Shown one piece after another: positions 22,945 to 31,597 of a DNA stretch of 64,000 nt. Origin of the DNA: QHXW01 sp035297145. GTDB taxonomy: Bacteria > Acidobacteriota > Terriglobia > Bryobacterales > Bryobacteraceae. A program made the translations under genes and the position numbers. The stretch lies in assembly GCA_035297145.1 (NCBI GenBank), contig DATGZN010000085.1, forward strand, positions 62,001-126,000, in the 5' to 3' direction. The notes under the pieces are model-generated. The model was not told the origin of the DNA and did not search any database. It saw only the letters and a list, made by a program, of their open reading frames with translations. Numbering within the stretch: the first letter of the stretch is position 1; every line of letters starts with the position of its first letter.

Positions 22945-24623
22945 TGGAACTGGATGGTGGCCACTTCTCCCACGGTTGCCCGTTGCGCGTTGCGCTTGGC
23001 GAAGTATTCGACGGTGACTTGCCGCGGCTTTTGCACGCCACAGCCCAGCTTCTGATCGCCACCGCCGAGAATGGCGAGATTAGAAGGATCGCGGACCAGC
23101 AAGCGCGTGAGCTTGTGATCGCCGCTTTCAATGACCAGCCGAAGCTGCCGGCCTACGCAATCTACGCGCGTCAAGTTGCCGGTGGTGTGGCCATCGGGCT
23201 TGGGGCCCTCCCACCACTTTTCCACTTTTCCGGGAGCAGGTCCCTCGCCGGCGTTGGCTTTGGCTTCCGCGGCGCGCAGATCGGCCAAAGCTTGCGCTTT
23301 CAGTTTGCGAATTTCGCGTTCGTGCTCTTCGGCTTCACGCTTGCGCTCAGCCTCCTCCCAGTCGAGACGCTGCTGATCGATGGCAACACGCGCGGCGGAG
23401 TAGCGCTCGCGCTCCTCGCGAGTGGTAGCGGCCTGCTCCGCGTTGCGCCAGGCCAGCGCGGCTTTCTCGAACACTTTCTCATCGAGGCACGCCATGGCTA
23501 GTTCCTCCCAATGCGCCGCATCGCGCGGGGAAAGCTGCGCGGCCTTTTCGAGATATTGGATCTTCTTGGCGCCGTCGGTCTGACGCCGGCCGATCAGCGT
23601 ATATCCTTCGGCCAGCTTGGGGTTGAGCTTCAGAGCTTTGTCCAGGGCGGCGAGCGCCTTGGCGTTGTCGGGCTCGAGCCGTGCGTATTCGATATACGAT
23701 CGCGCGGACGGCGTTCCCGCGTTGGTCGATTCCAGAAAATCGTGGCGGGCTTCGTCATTCTGTTTGTCGCGCAACGCCATGACGCCCAGGCCTTCGTATG
23801 CAGCCGCGACGTACTCGTTCTCCTGGATCAACGCGCGATATTCGCGCCGCGAAGGTTCCCCGACCAGCAAATCCGCCTGCGCCAGGCGCACCTCCTTCGA
23901 TAGCAGGGGCTGCTCCTTGTAGTCGCGCTCCGCAGCGAGTGGCTTGGCATCCACATCGGAAGTCTGGAAATTGCCGGCGGCGATGTGCTGGTCAACTTCC
24001 TTCTCCATGGCAGCGCGCGACTTGCCGAAGGAGTTGAGATATGCGGGATCCTCATCCGCGCCCTTCTGCAAGTTGTAAAGGAGGATGCGCAGCTTGGCGT
24101 AATAATCCGGATTGGTGGCGAACAGCTGCATGCGCGCCCAATCGCGGGTGCGCTCGCTCGCCGCGGGCGGGCTGCCGAGCGTTACGTGGGTACCGTTCAC
24201 CTGAATGGTGGAGAGCAGGTCCGCAATGCCGTGCTCGATTGCGGGGGGCATACGGCCGGTGTTGCTTTCGAGAAACAGCCGGGTGCACTCTCGAAGGACC
24301 TCGCGCGGGATGGGGGTGCCTGCCGTGAGCAGGGTGTTCCAGCGGTCGCGGCCATCCAGGATAGGCGGGACGTACGGATAGATCTCGCGTTCCTTGGCGG
24401 TTTTGAAATACAAGATGCGAATGGGCCGGGCGGTTTGCAAATCCGGGTTGCCCAACATGTAGCCCAGAACCCACCGGAGCTGGTCAAACCATCCCAACGT
24501 TTCCCGCGCGTTTTTCGGATTGGCGTCGGAGTAGAGCTCGAACGGCCCGGTGCGGTACTGCACCCAATGGTTGTCGGCTAGAGCGAGCCAGGGAACCAGG
24601 GCGAGCAGAAGAATCCGGCGCAT
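22941..24623 (-). CDS. secreted TPR-repeat protein
   Basis: A 560-residue protein with signal peptide (MRRILLLALVPWLALA). Residues ~17-190 contain a segment (FELYSDANPKNARETLGWFDQLRWVLGYML, then AIEHGIADLLSTI) seen in DUF1570-like peptidase-related proteins of acidobacteria. Several TPR-like helix pairs follow (AAYEGLGVMALRDKQNDEARHDF, AKALAALDKALKLNPKLAEGYTLIG). Then come a charged coiled-coil of ~60 residues (EEAERKREAEEHEREIRKLKA) and a small beta C-domain with two cysteines. No HExxH zinc motif is visible, so it is unlikely to be an active peptidase. A scaffolding role in the periplasm is possible. Confidence 0.75.
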   Translation of the reverse strand: MRRILLLALVPWLALADNHWVQYRTGPFELYSDANPKNARETLGWFDQLRWVLGYMLGNPDLQTARPIRILYFKTAKEREIYPYVPPILDGRDRWNTLLTAGTPIPREVLRECTRLFLESNTGRMPPAIEHGIADLLSTIQVNGTHVTLGSPPAASERTRDWARMQLFATNPDYYAKLRILLYNLQKGADEDPAYLNSFGKSRAAMEKEVDQHIAAGNFQTSDVDAKPLAAERDYKEQPLLSKEVRLAQADLLVGEPSRREYRALIQENEYVAAAYEGLGVMALRDKQNDEARHDFLESTNAGTPSARSYIEYARLEPDNAKALAALDKALKLNPKLAEGYTLIGRRQTDGAKKIQYLEKAAQLSPRDAAHWEELAMACLDEKVFEKAALAWRNAEQAATTREERERYSAARVAIDQQRLDWEEAERKREAEEHEREIRKLKAQALADLRAAEAKANAGEGPAPGKVEKWWEGPKPDGHTTGNLTRVDCVGRQLRLVIESGDHKLTRLLVRDPSNLAILGGGDQKLGCGVQKPRQVTVEYFAKRNAQRATVGEVATIQFQ

Positions 24624-24742
24624 CCGAGGGTATTATCGCGCAGACCGCAGTTGGCGGCAGGGCGGCGCAGCCCGAGCTGATATTGTAGTTAGTGGCGAGT
24701 GCCCAGCGCAGGCGGCGGGCGATGCCTTGATTTCTGCTGAGC

Positions 24743-25063
24743 CTACTCTGCAATCGCCACCGTCTGGCCGCGTCGAATGGTCTCCAAGGCCTGCAAGATC
24801 GCATCCACGAGAGGCAGCAAATCTTCAACCTGATTAGTTCGGGCGCGGATCAATATGATCGAGAGCTTTTGATCGGCGATCTGCTGCCGCGGTATGCCCT
24901 GGTCGACCGTCAGCAGGACATCGTAGCCTGCAATTTCGGCGGCCCTTAACAACTCGCCGTTTTTCTTACCCTTCAAATCAGCCCATTGGGCGGTGTGGGC
25001 CTCATGGTTAGGAAAACTGTGCCGGAAATCGAGTGGCAGGCACTCGTCCAGCAGAATTTTCAT
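24743..25063 (-). CDS. DUF5615 PIN-like protein (toxin-like)
   Basis: A 106-residue protein matching DUF5615: it opens MKILLDECLPLDFRHSF, then TAQWADLKGKKNGELLRAAE and YDVLLTVDQGIPRQQ. The conserved acidic residues (Asp7, Glu8, the Glu after NG, and Asp in TVDQ) occupy PIN-domain active-site positions, so a ribonuclease toxin role is plausible. It overlaps the DUF433 gene by 4 bases (ATGA), the standard genomic pairing of these families. The module appears complete. Confidence 0.85.
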   Translation of the reverse strand: MKILLDECLPLDFRHSFPNHEAHTAQWADLKGKKNGELLRAAEIAGYDVLLTVDQGIPRQQIADQKLSIILIRARTNQVEDLLPLVDAILQALETIRRGQTVAIAE

Positions 25064-25269
25064 GGAATTCTGGCTTCCAGTGATTCCTTCGCTTCTTCAA
25101 GCGCTTGCACTGCCATCTCCCGAGTAACCGTCGGAAACTGTCGCAGGAACTCGTCCAAAGAGTGACCGCCCTCGAGGTAGTCGATCAGGTTCTTAAACGG
25201 AACACGGGTGCCACGAAAGCACGGCGTTCCGTTCATCACCTCGGGGTCGATGACAATCGTCGGCTGCAT
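25060..25269 (-). CDS. DUF433 antitoxin-like protein
   Basis: Sixty-nine residues from ATG 25269 (an ATG at 25287 would add six). The DUF433 core reads IVIDPEVMNGTPCFRGTRVPFKNLIDYLEGGHSLDEFLRQFPTV, an HTH-type fold, followed by an acidic helix (QALEEAKESLEARIP) that would contact the toxin. It is the first gene of the pair. AAAGGGA lies about 6-12 bases upstream of the chosen start. Confidence 0.85.
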   Translation of the reverse strand: MQPTIVIDPEVMNGTPCFRGTRVPFKNLIDYLEGGHSLDEFLRQFPTVTREMAVQALEEAKESLEARIP

Positions 25270-25319
25270 GATGGTTCCCTTTCTCATTCATTATAGTGTC
25301 TGACGCAGGTGGACTGAAC

Positions 25320-27740
25320 TTACTCCGCTCGCAGTGCCATCATGGGATCCACTTTCGTCGCGCGATGCGATGGGATGAAGCTCGCCAGCAGCGCGGCGGC
25401 TGCCAACAGGATGGAGAAACTCGCGAACGTGAGCGGGTCGAGAGCAACCACGCCCGGAAGAATGCTGGACATCCCCAACGTGAGGGCCAAAGAGGCGGGA
25501 AGTCCCAGGCCCAGGCCAATTCCCACCAGACGGAGCGCGCTCCCGACAATCAGTCTCCGTACGTCTTCCGGACGCGCGCCCAAGGCCATGCGGATACCGA
25601 TTTCCTGTGTGCGCTGCGCGACGGAGTAAGCCATCACAGCGTAGATGCCCGCAGTTGCCAACGCCAGAGCGATCGCCGCAAAGACGCCAAGCAGCGTGGC
25701 AATAACACCCACTCCACCCGCCAGATCGGCGAAGAACTTACTAAGCCGCTGGAGGTCGTTGATTGGCTGGCCTCGATCGACCGCCTGGCCTGCCGCACGC
25801 ACCGCGATGGCTGTCCGATCCAACGAAGCACGTGTTCGGATGAGCAGATTCAGAGACCGGATGGGCTGCTGGCGATAGGGAAGATAGATGGTCGGGCGCA
25901 CCTCGCTATCCAGTAGAAAGTGATTCACATCTCCCGCGATGCCCACGACGGTGAGCCAGCCGGTGTTGAGTTCCGTTGAAGCCAACCGTACACGTTGGCC
26001 CATTGGGTTCTGCCCTGGCCAGAAACGCCGCGCGGCACTTTTGCTGATCACCGCCACCGGCAGGCCGCCCGCACTGTCTTGGCGCAGGAACGGTCGTCCG
26101 CTCAAGATCGGAATGGTCATGGTTTGGAAATAATCTTCGCTTGTGACCTGCACCTCCAACAGCAAAGGCCGGTCAGGCGAAGCTGCAGGCTGTCCCTCGA
26201 TGACAACGGGGCTCGTCCGGCTGTCTGCCAGGGCGGGGAGTTGGCTGATTACTGCCGCCGACTGCGTGCCGGAGATCCCTTCCATCCGCCGCAGAATCTC
26301 GCTGTAGAAGTTCACCACCTGATACCCTTCCGGGTACTTCTCGGTGGGCAATGCCACGCTGAAAGTCACGACATCGCGCGGCTCGAAACCTGGTTTCATC
26401 GCCGCCAGATTCCTGAAACCTTTCACCATGAGACCGGCGCCGATGAGCAGAACGATGGAAAAACCAATCTCCGAAACAACCAATGCCGAGCGCATGCGGC
26501 GGCGGCTTGAAACAAGAGACCCGCGCCCGCCTTCTTTCAAGGTCACGGCCAGCGATCCCGAGCACGCCTGCACCGCCGCGGGAACCGTGAACACAACACC
26601 GGTGAGAACCGCAGCCACGAGCGTCAGGGTCAGCATCCGGCTATCCAGTTGCATTGCTAACAGGCCTGGCAGATGCCGGCTGACCATTTGTGGGATGTTC
26701 GCCTTGATCACAGCCATGCCCCAGATGGCGAGCGGCAGACCGAGGGCGGCGCCGAGCGAGGACAGCACGATGCCCTCCGTGACGAGCTGGCGGGCGATTC
26801 TCGCACGGCTAGCGCCCAAGGCGAGGCGCAGCGCCATCTCCCTACGCCGCACCGCACCGCGAGCCAATTGCAGATTCGCGACGTTGGCGCAGGCAAGCAG
26901 GAGCAGAAACGCGACGGCGCCGGTCACCACCGCCATAAAACGGCCCGCGTACTCATCCACGGAATCGCGCAGCAGCATCACGGTCACGGCGTGGCCCGCG
27001 TTCTCGTGCGGGTACTGCCGCGCGAGGCGCGCTCCGATGTTGTTCATTTCGGCCCGAGCCGCCGCTAAAGACACCCCGGGCTTGAATCGTGCAATCACGC
27101 TCAAGTCGCATCTGGCTCTCTCATTCCTCGTCGCGGGAGTCACGATCCAAGGCGTCCAGACTTCCGCGTACATGGGGAAATCCATTTCTTTCGGTATGAC
27201 TCCGGTGATCGTATAGGTAAGACCATTCAACGCGAGCGGCCGTCCCAGTACATGGGGATCAGATCCCAACCGTTGCTGCCAGAATCCATAGCTGACCACC
27301 ACTTGGTTCCGCTCGTTCTGTGACAGCTCTCCCGAGAAAAACCGGCCCTTTGCGGCCGGCAGCCCCAGAAGCGGAAAAAAATCCGCTGAGACCAGAAACC
27401 CGCGGACGCGCTGCGGATCGTGCGCGCCGGTGAGTGTGGCATCCCAAGCCTGGTACGCTGCCATCCGCGCGAGCGAGTGATTCTGCTCCGCCCAATCGAA
27501 GTAGTTGGCCACCGACACGTCATAACGTTCCGCGCTGACCGCCGGGATCGTCTCCCAAAGCGCGGCAATCCGATCGAGGTCCTGGAACGGGTAAGGATGA
27601 AAAACGATGGCGTCCGCCATGCTGAAAATGGCGGTGTTGGCGCCGATGCTGACCGCGAGCGTCAGCACAGCCACGAGGGTGAAGCCGCGCTTTTTGGATA
27701 GCACGCGAAACGCGTAGCGAATGTCAGACCAAAGAGCCAT
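25320..27740 (-). CDS. ADOP-type MacB-like ABC permease
   Basis: From ATG 27740 the protein has 806 residues, opening MALWSDIRYAFRVLSKKRG with helix 1 at ~20-42, then PCD, FtsX block (VVTGAVAFLLLLACANVANLQLAR), PCD and a last FtsX block ending PSHRATKVDPMMALRAE. It overlaps the tetR-type gene upstream by 17 bases, so both are on one transcript and the regulator probably controls the permease. No ATPase or membrane-fusion gene is next to it. Substrate unknown; efflux is an inference from the TetR pairing. Confidence 0.9.
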   Translation of the reverse strand: MALWSDIRYAFRVLSKKRGFTLVAVLTLAVSIGANTAIFSMADAIVFHPYPFQDLDRIAALWETIPAVSAERYDVSVANYFDWAEQNHSLARMAAYQAWDATLTGAHDPQRVRGFLVSADFFPLLGLPAAKGRFFSGELSQNERNQVVVSYGFWQQRLGSDPHVLGRPLALNGLTYTITGVIPKEMDFPMYAEVWTPWIVTPATRNERARCDLSVIARFKPGVSLAAARAEMNNIGARLARQYPHENAGHAVTVMLLRDSVDEYAGRFMAVVTGAVAFLLLLACANVANLQLARGAVRRREMALRLALGASRARIARQLVTEGIVLSSLGAALGLPLAIWGMAVIKANIPQMVSRHLPGLLAMQLDSRMLTLTLVAAVLTGVVFTVPAAVQACSGSLAVTLKEGGRGSLVSSRRRMRSALVVSEIGFSIVLLIGAGLMVKGFRNLAAMKPGFEPRDVVTFSVALPTEKYPEGYQVVNFYSEILRRMEGISGTQSAAVISQLPALADSRTSPVVIEGQPAASPDRPLLLEVQVTSEDYFQTMTIPILSGRPFLRQDSAGGLPVAVISKSAARRFWPGQNPMGQRVRLASTELNTGWLTVVGIAGDVNHFLLDSEVRPTIYLPYRQQPIRSLNLLIRTRASLDRTAIAVRAAGQAVDRGQPINDLQRLSKFFADLAGGVGVIATLLGVFAAIALALATAGIYAVMAYSVAQRTQEIGIRMALGARPEDVRRLIVGSALRLVGIGLGLGLPASLALTLGMSSILPGVVALDPLTFASFSILLAAAALLASFIPSHRATKVDPMMALRAE

Positions 27741-28377
27741 GATCTTTTGCCTCCTCGAATACCTCTGGCGGCGCACCGATGCCGCGCAGATTGAAATGGG
27801 CGATGGCGCCGGCTAGACGCTCGGCGGGAATGCGTTCCGCCGCAGGCTGTTCCAGCCAGCAAAACACGGCCTCGTACACAGCGCCCATCCAGCACCGGGC
27901 CACGACCGCCGTTTCCATGGGCGGCAGCCGATGAGCGATCGCAGACAGCGCCTGCTCCACCCCTCTGGTGTGGCTGGCGATGATCCGGCGGCGTTTGGCT
28001 TCCAGCCGCTTCCCAAGCCCGGAAGACTCCACAATCAGAATGCGCGCCTCCCGCGGATGATCCGCGAGAAATCGGACCAGCGCTCTGACCGCTGCCTGCA
28101 TGTGCGAGAGGATATCTGGACCGGCGGTGGCCATGGCTGCGTTGATGGCGGCGGAGATTCGCTCACCTAGCTCCTCGAGAGCCGCGGCGAAAATGTCTTC
28201 TTTGTCGCGGAAGTACAGATAGAAGGTGCCGGTGGAAATGCCCGACGCGCGCACGATCATGGGAACCGTCGTGGTGTGATAACCTTTGCGGCCGAAGAGG
28301 CGAATGGCGACATCGAGCAGTTTCCGGTGCCGCGCCTGCTTGCGTTCCAGAACCTTGGGCGTTGCGCGGTAAACCAT
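27724..28377 (-). CDS. TetR family transcriptional regulator
   Basis: The start ATG 28377 has an excellent ribosome-binding site (AAGGAGG) and gives 217 residues; a longer frame from 28419 covers the probable promoter and operator and is rejected. The TetR HTH spans ~21-62 (LLDVAIRLFGRKGYHTTTVPMIVRASGISTGTFYLYFRDKEDIF in sequence order) and is followed by an all-helical ligand domain. It is cotranscribed with the ADOP permease and divergent from the padR operon, where an inverted repeat (28402-28417) could be its operator. Ligand unknown. Confidence 0.9.
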   Translation of the reverse strand: MVYRATPKVLERKQARHRKLLDVAIRLFGRKGYHTTTVPMIVRASGISTGTFYLYFRDKEDIFAAALEELGERISAAINAAMATAGPDILSHMQAAVRALVRFLADHPREARILIVESSGLGKRLEAKRRRIIASHTRGVEQALSAIAHRLPPMETAVVARCWMGAVYEAVFCWLEQPAAERIPAERLAGAIAHFNLRGIGAPPEVFEEAKDHGSLV

Positions 28378-28401
28378 GCCGCCCTCCTTCGTCTGGTCAA
28401 A

Positions 28402-28475
28402 GAATGACATAGCATTCATTTCTTGTCAAGCTTTTTATGCGCAGGCTTGACACGCAGTCGCGTCGGGTGCATACT
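28402..28475. promoter_or_regulatory. divergent promoter region of the tetR and padR operons
   Basis: On the plus strand TTGACA (28447-28452), a 17-base spacer and CATACT (28470-28475) form a good sigma-70-type promoter ending 20 bases before padR. On the minus strand TTGACA (28429-28424) is followed after 17 bases by CATTCT (28406-28401). The two -35 boxes form a perfect 8-bp inverted repeat (TGTCAAGC, 13 bases, GCTTGACA). A separate near-palindrome, GAATGACATAGCATTC at 28402-28417, covers the minus-strand -10 region and is a candidate TetR operator. Confidence 0.55.
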
Positions 28476-28495
28476 TCCATAGACATCTAGGACTC

Positions 28496-28828
28496 ATGAG
28501 CAAAAACAATCCCGACGTTTTGCAGGGCACGCTCGACTTGCTGATTCTGAAGACCCTCGCGCGCGGGCCCGCGCACGGCTACGGCATCGTCGTACACATC
28601 CAGCAGGTCTCTGACGAGGCTCTGCGCGTGGAGGAAGGATCGCTCTATCCCGCGCTCCATCGCATCGAGCAGGCCGGCTGGATCAGCTCCGAGTGGGGCG
28701 TTTCGGACAACAACCGCCGCGCAAAGTACTACCGGCTCACCGCCGCCGGGCGCAGACAGCTCGAAAAAGAAGAGCAAGATTGGGCCAAGTTGACACGTGC
28801 CGTCGCCAAGGTACTGCGATTCGCGTGA
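28496..28828 (+). CDS. PadR family transcriptional regulator
   Basis: A 110-residue member of the short PadR group: VLQGTLDLLILKTLARGPAHGYGI, EEGSLYPALHRIEQAGWI with the winged-HTH recognition region, a basic wing (NRRAKYYRLTAAGRRQL) and a C-terminal dimerisation helix. Such regulators very often precede ADOP permeases in acidobacteria. It begins 20 bases after a strong promoter and is followed after 9 bases by the first permease, so it probably represses its own operon. Confidence 0.93.
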   Translation: MSKNNPDVLQGTLDLLILKTLARGPAHGYGIVVHIQQVSDEALRVEEGSLYPALHRIEQAGWISSEWGVSDNNRRAKYYRLTAAGRRQLEKEEQDWAKLTRAVAKVLRFA

Positions 28829-28837
28829 GGAAACTCC

Positions 28838-31594
28838 ATGTCCTGGATCAATCGGCTTCTCAGCTCGCTTCGCAGGAACAAGCTCGACGACCAGCTCGAT
28901 GACGAGCTGCAATTCCACATCGAGATGCGGACGCGGGAGTTTATCGCGGAGGGCATGACGCCGGAGGAGGCGCGATACCGCGCGCGGCGTTTGTTCGGCA
29001 ATCAGCTTCTGCTGAAAGAAAGGACCCGCAATATGGACACCATCGGCTGGATTGAAACGCTCGGACAGGATCTTCGTTATGCGGGACGCGTGCTGCGAAA
29101 GAATTCGGGATTCACGGCCGTCGCGGTAACGACACTGGCGCTTGGCATCGGCGCCAATACAGCCATATTCAGCATCATTGATGCCGTATTGCTCAAGACG
29201 CTGCCCGTCTCCAACCCCCAGCAGCTTGTTTTGCTGGACTGGGCTTCGCACGGCTGGGCGGAAGGCGTAATGGATAACATAGCCGGGAATGCCGACCATG
29301 ACGAGAGCGGGCGTTTGTCGAGCGCCTCCTTTTCCTACCCAATCTATGAGGAGATTCGCGCTCGGAACCAGGTGTTTTCGAATGTGGCTGCGCTTGAAGC
29401 GGACGGAAGTCAACTGAACGTCGGCTACAAGGGACAGGCCAGCCGGGCGGACGGAGAGCTCGTTTCCGGAAGCTTTTTCTCGACCCTGGGCGTTCAGCCG
29501 ATTCTTGGGCGAGTTCTCACTCCTGATGACGACCGATCCGGAGCCAGCCCGGCCGCGGTGATCAGCTACGGTTATTGGGAGCGACAATTCGGTCGAGACC
29601 CCGGCACTATCGGCCGCACGATTACGGTGAACAGCGTTCCCTTTACTATCGTGGGTGTAAGCCCGCCTGAATTCTACGGCGTCCAGCCGGAACGGGTGGT
29701 GGAAGTCTGGCTGCCCCTTCACGCACAGCCGCGGGTGGAACCGCAATCGGGCTCCCTGCTCGATGCGCCGCTCAACTGGTGGGTGCTAATCATGGGGCGC
29801 CTGAGGCCGGGAGTGAGCCACCAGCAGGCGCGAGCCGAGTTGGAACTAATCCTTCAGCGAGGCATCGCCTCTGGCCTGAAGCCGGCCACAAAAGCCGAGA
29901 CCGTTCCTCACCTTGGCGTGGAAGCAGGAAGCAAAGGGCTGGACGACCTGCGCCAAGAGTTCTCTAGGCCGCTCTCCATCTTGATGACGGTGGTAGGGTT
30001 GGTACTGCTGATCGCCTGCGCCAACGTCGCCAATCTCTTGCTGTCTCGTGCTAGGTCACGGCAGAAGGAGATTGCCATGCGCCTGGCATTGGGGGGTGGA
30101 CGAGCGCGCCTCGTCCGTCAACTGTTGACGGAAAGTGTCATCCTCTCCGGACTGGGTGGCGCAGCAGGATTGATTCTGGCCTTCTTGGGCACGCACGTGC
30201 TCGTGGCATACATGGCAAGTGGTCGTGAACCCATTAGTTTGAATGTGACGCCTGATCCGCGTGTCCTCGTGTTTACGGCAGCGGTATCGGTACTCACCGG
30301 GATTCTCTTCGGACTTTCGCCCGCTCTGCGCTCGACGCGCCTGGACCTCACGCCCGCGCTCAAGGAGAACGCGGGAGACCTGGCCGCTGGAGCGCGTGGC
30401 CAACGAGGTTTGCGACTGGGCTTAGGAAGGGCACTGGCGGTGGTGCAGGTATCGCTCTCGCTCGTGCTGCTTGTGGGGGCCGGATTGTTTGTGCGCACCT
30501 TAGTTAACCTGGAAAACGTCAAGACGGGTTTCAACCAGCGCAATCTACTCCTGTTCGCCATCGATCCGACCCAGGACGGCTACAAGGGGCAGCGGCTTGT
30601 GGACTTCTACCATGAACTGACGCATCGCTTGGAACAGTTGCCGGGCATCCGTTCCGTGACCATGTCTGGAAACACGCTGATCGGCGGCGGGGGAAACTTT
30701 CTGCGCGTTTCGGTGGAAGGGTACAAGCCAAAGCCTGGCCAGAAGACTGGGGCGAACGTAACCTACGCAGGGCCGAGGTTTTTCGAAACCCTGGGGATTC
30801 CGCTATTGCTTGGGCGCCCGATTGACCAGAGTGATGTGGAGGGCGCGTCGAAGGTGGCGGTAGTCAGTCAGCAATTCGTGCGCGAGTTTCTGGGTGGTGG
30901 AAATCCCATCGGCCGGCGGTTTGGTTTTGGAGGCGAGGAAAACAGTACCGGGATTGAAATCGCCGGCATCGTGGGCGACGTTAAGTACACCGATCTTCGC
31001 CAGGAGTCCACCCCCACCATCTACGTTCCCAGCCTGCAACAGCTAAAGTCTATCGGCGCGATGCATTTCGAATTGCGAACGGCAGGCGATCCGATGGAAC
31101 TCGTGGGCGCTGTTCGGCGTGTTGCGCGGGACATGGACCACAACCTGGCGCTCTACGACATAAAAAGCCAAACGGAGCAGATCAGTCAAACGCTGTTCCA
31201 GGAACGCTTGTTCGCGCGGCTCACCAGCTTTTTCGGAGTGCTGGCGACGCTGCTCGCCAGCGTGGGCATTTACGGGGTCATGGCTTTTGCCGTTAGCCGG
31301 CGAACGCGCGAGATCGGCATACGCATGGCCCTGGGCGCAAGCCGCGGAGAGATCACCGGAATGGTTCTCAGCGAGATCTTCGCGTTAATGGGTATAGGAG
31401 CCGCCGTGGGGATGGTTGTGGCTCTCGGAGCGTCGCGACTGATCTCCAGTTTGCTGTATGGGATTAGGCCAACCGATCCGCTGACCCTTGCCATCGCGGT
31501 GCTGCTGATGGGCGCCGCCTCTGGGCTTGCGGGCTTTGTGCCATCACGCCGGGCCTCGCGGGTGGATCCGATGGAAGCCTTGAGATACGAGTAA
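28838..31594 (+). CDS. ADOP-type ABC permease with N-terminal prefix domain
   Basis: A 918-residue protein. The first ~75 residues are the soluble prefix helix bundle typical of PadR-linked ADOPs (LDDQLDDELQFHIEMRTREFIAEGM, EARYRARRLFGNQLLLKERTR), perhaps a contact for the regulator or ATPase. After it come helix 1, MacB_PCD, the FtsX block (VVGLVLLIACANVANLLLSRA), a second PCD and a final FtsX block, ending PSRRASRVDPMEALRYE. It is separated by 9 bases from padR and 3 bases from the next permease. Confidence 0.93.
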   Translation: MSWINRLLSSLRRNKLDDQLDDELQFHIEMRTREFIAEGMTPEEARYRARRLFGNQLLLKERTRNMDTIGWIETLGQDLRYAGRVLRKNSGFTAVAVTTLALGIGANTAIFSIIDAVLLKTLPVSNPQQLVLLDWASHGWAEGVMDNIAGNADHDESGRLSSASFSYPIYEEIRARNQVFSNVAALEADGSQLNVGYKGQASRADGELVSGSFFSTLGVQPILGRVLTPDDDRSGASPAAVISYGYWERQFGRDPGTIGRTITVNSVPFTIVGVSPPEFYGVQPERVVEVWLPLHAQPRVEPQSGSLLDAPLNWWVLIMGRLRPGVSHQQARAELELILQRGIASGLKPATKAETVPHLGVEAGSKGLDDLRQEFSRPLSILMTVVGLVLLIACANVANLLLSRARSRQKEIAMRLALGGGRARLVRQLLTESVILSGLGGAAGLILAFLGTHVLVAYMASGREPISLNVTPDPRVLVFTAAVSVLTGILFGLSPALRSTRLDLTPALKENAGDLAAGARGQRGLRLGLGRALAVVQVSLSLVLLVGAGLFVRTLVNLENVKTGFNQRNLLLFAIDPTQDGYKGQRLVDFYHELTHRLEQLPGIRSVTMSGNTLIGGGGNFLRVSVEGYKPKPGQKTGANVTYAGPRFFETLGIPLLLGRPIDQSDVEGASKVAVVSQQFVREFLGGGNPIGRRFGFGGEENSTGIEIAGIVGDVKYTDLRQESTPTIYVPSLQQLKSIGAMHFELRTAGDPMELVGAVRRVARDMDHNLALYDIKSQTEQISQTLFQERLFARLTSFFGVLATLLASVGIYGVMAFAVSRRTREIGIRMALGASRGEITGMVLSEIFALMGIGAAVGMVVALGASRLISSLLYGIRPTDPLTLAIAVLLMGAASGLAGFVPSRRASRVDPMEALRYE

Positions 31595-31597
31595 GCC

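Noticed and set aside
28487..29746. 419-codon minus-strand frame across padR and the permease start
   Set aside because: Overlaps two convincing genes on the opposite strand and has no motif.
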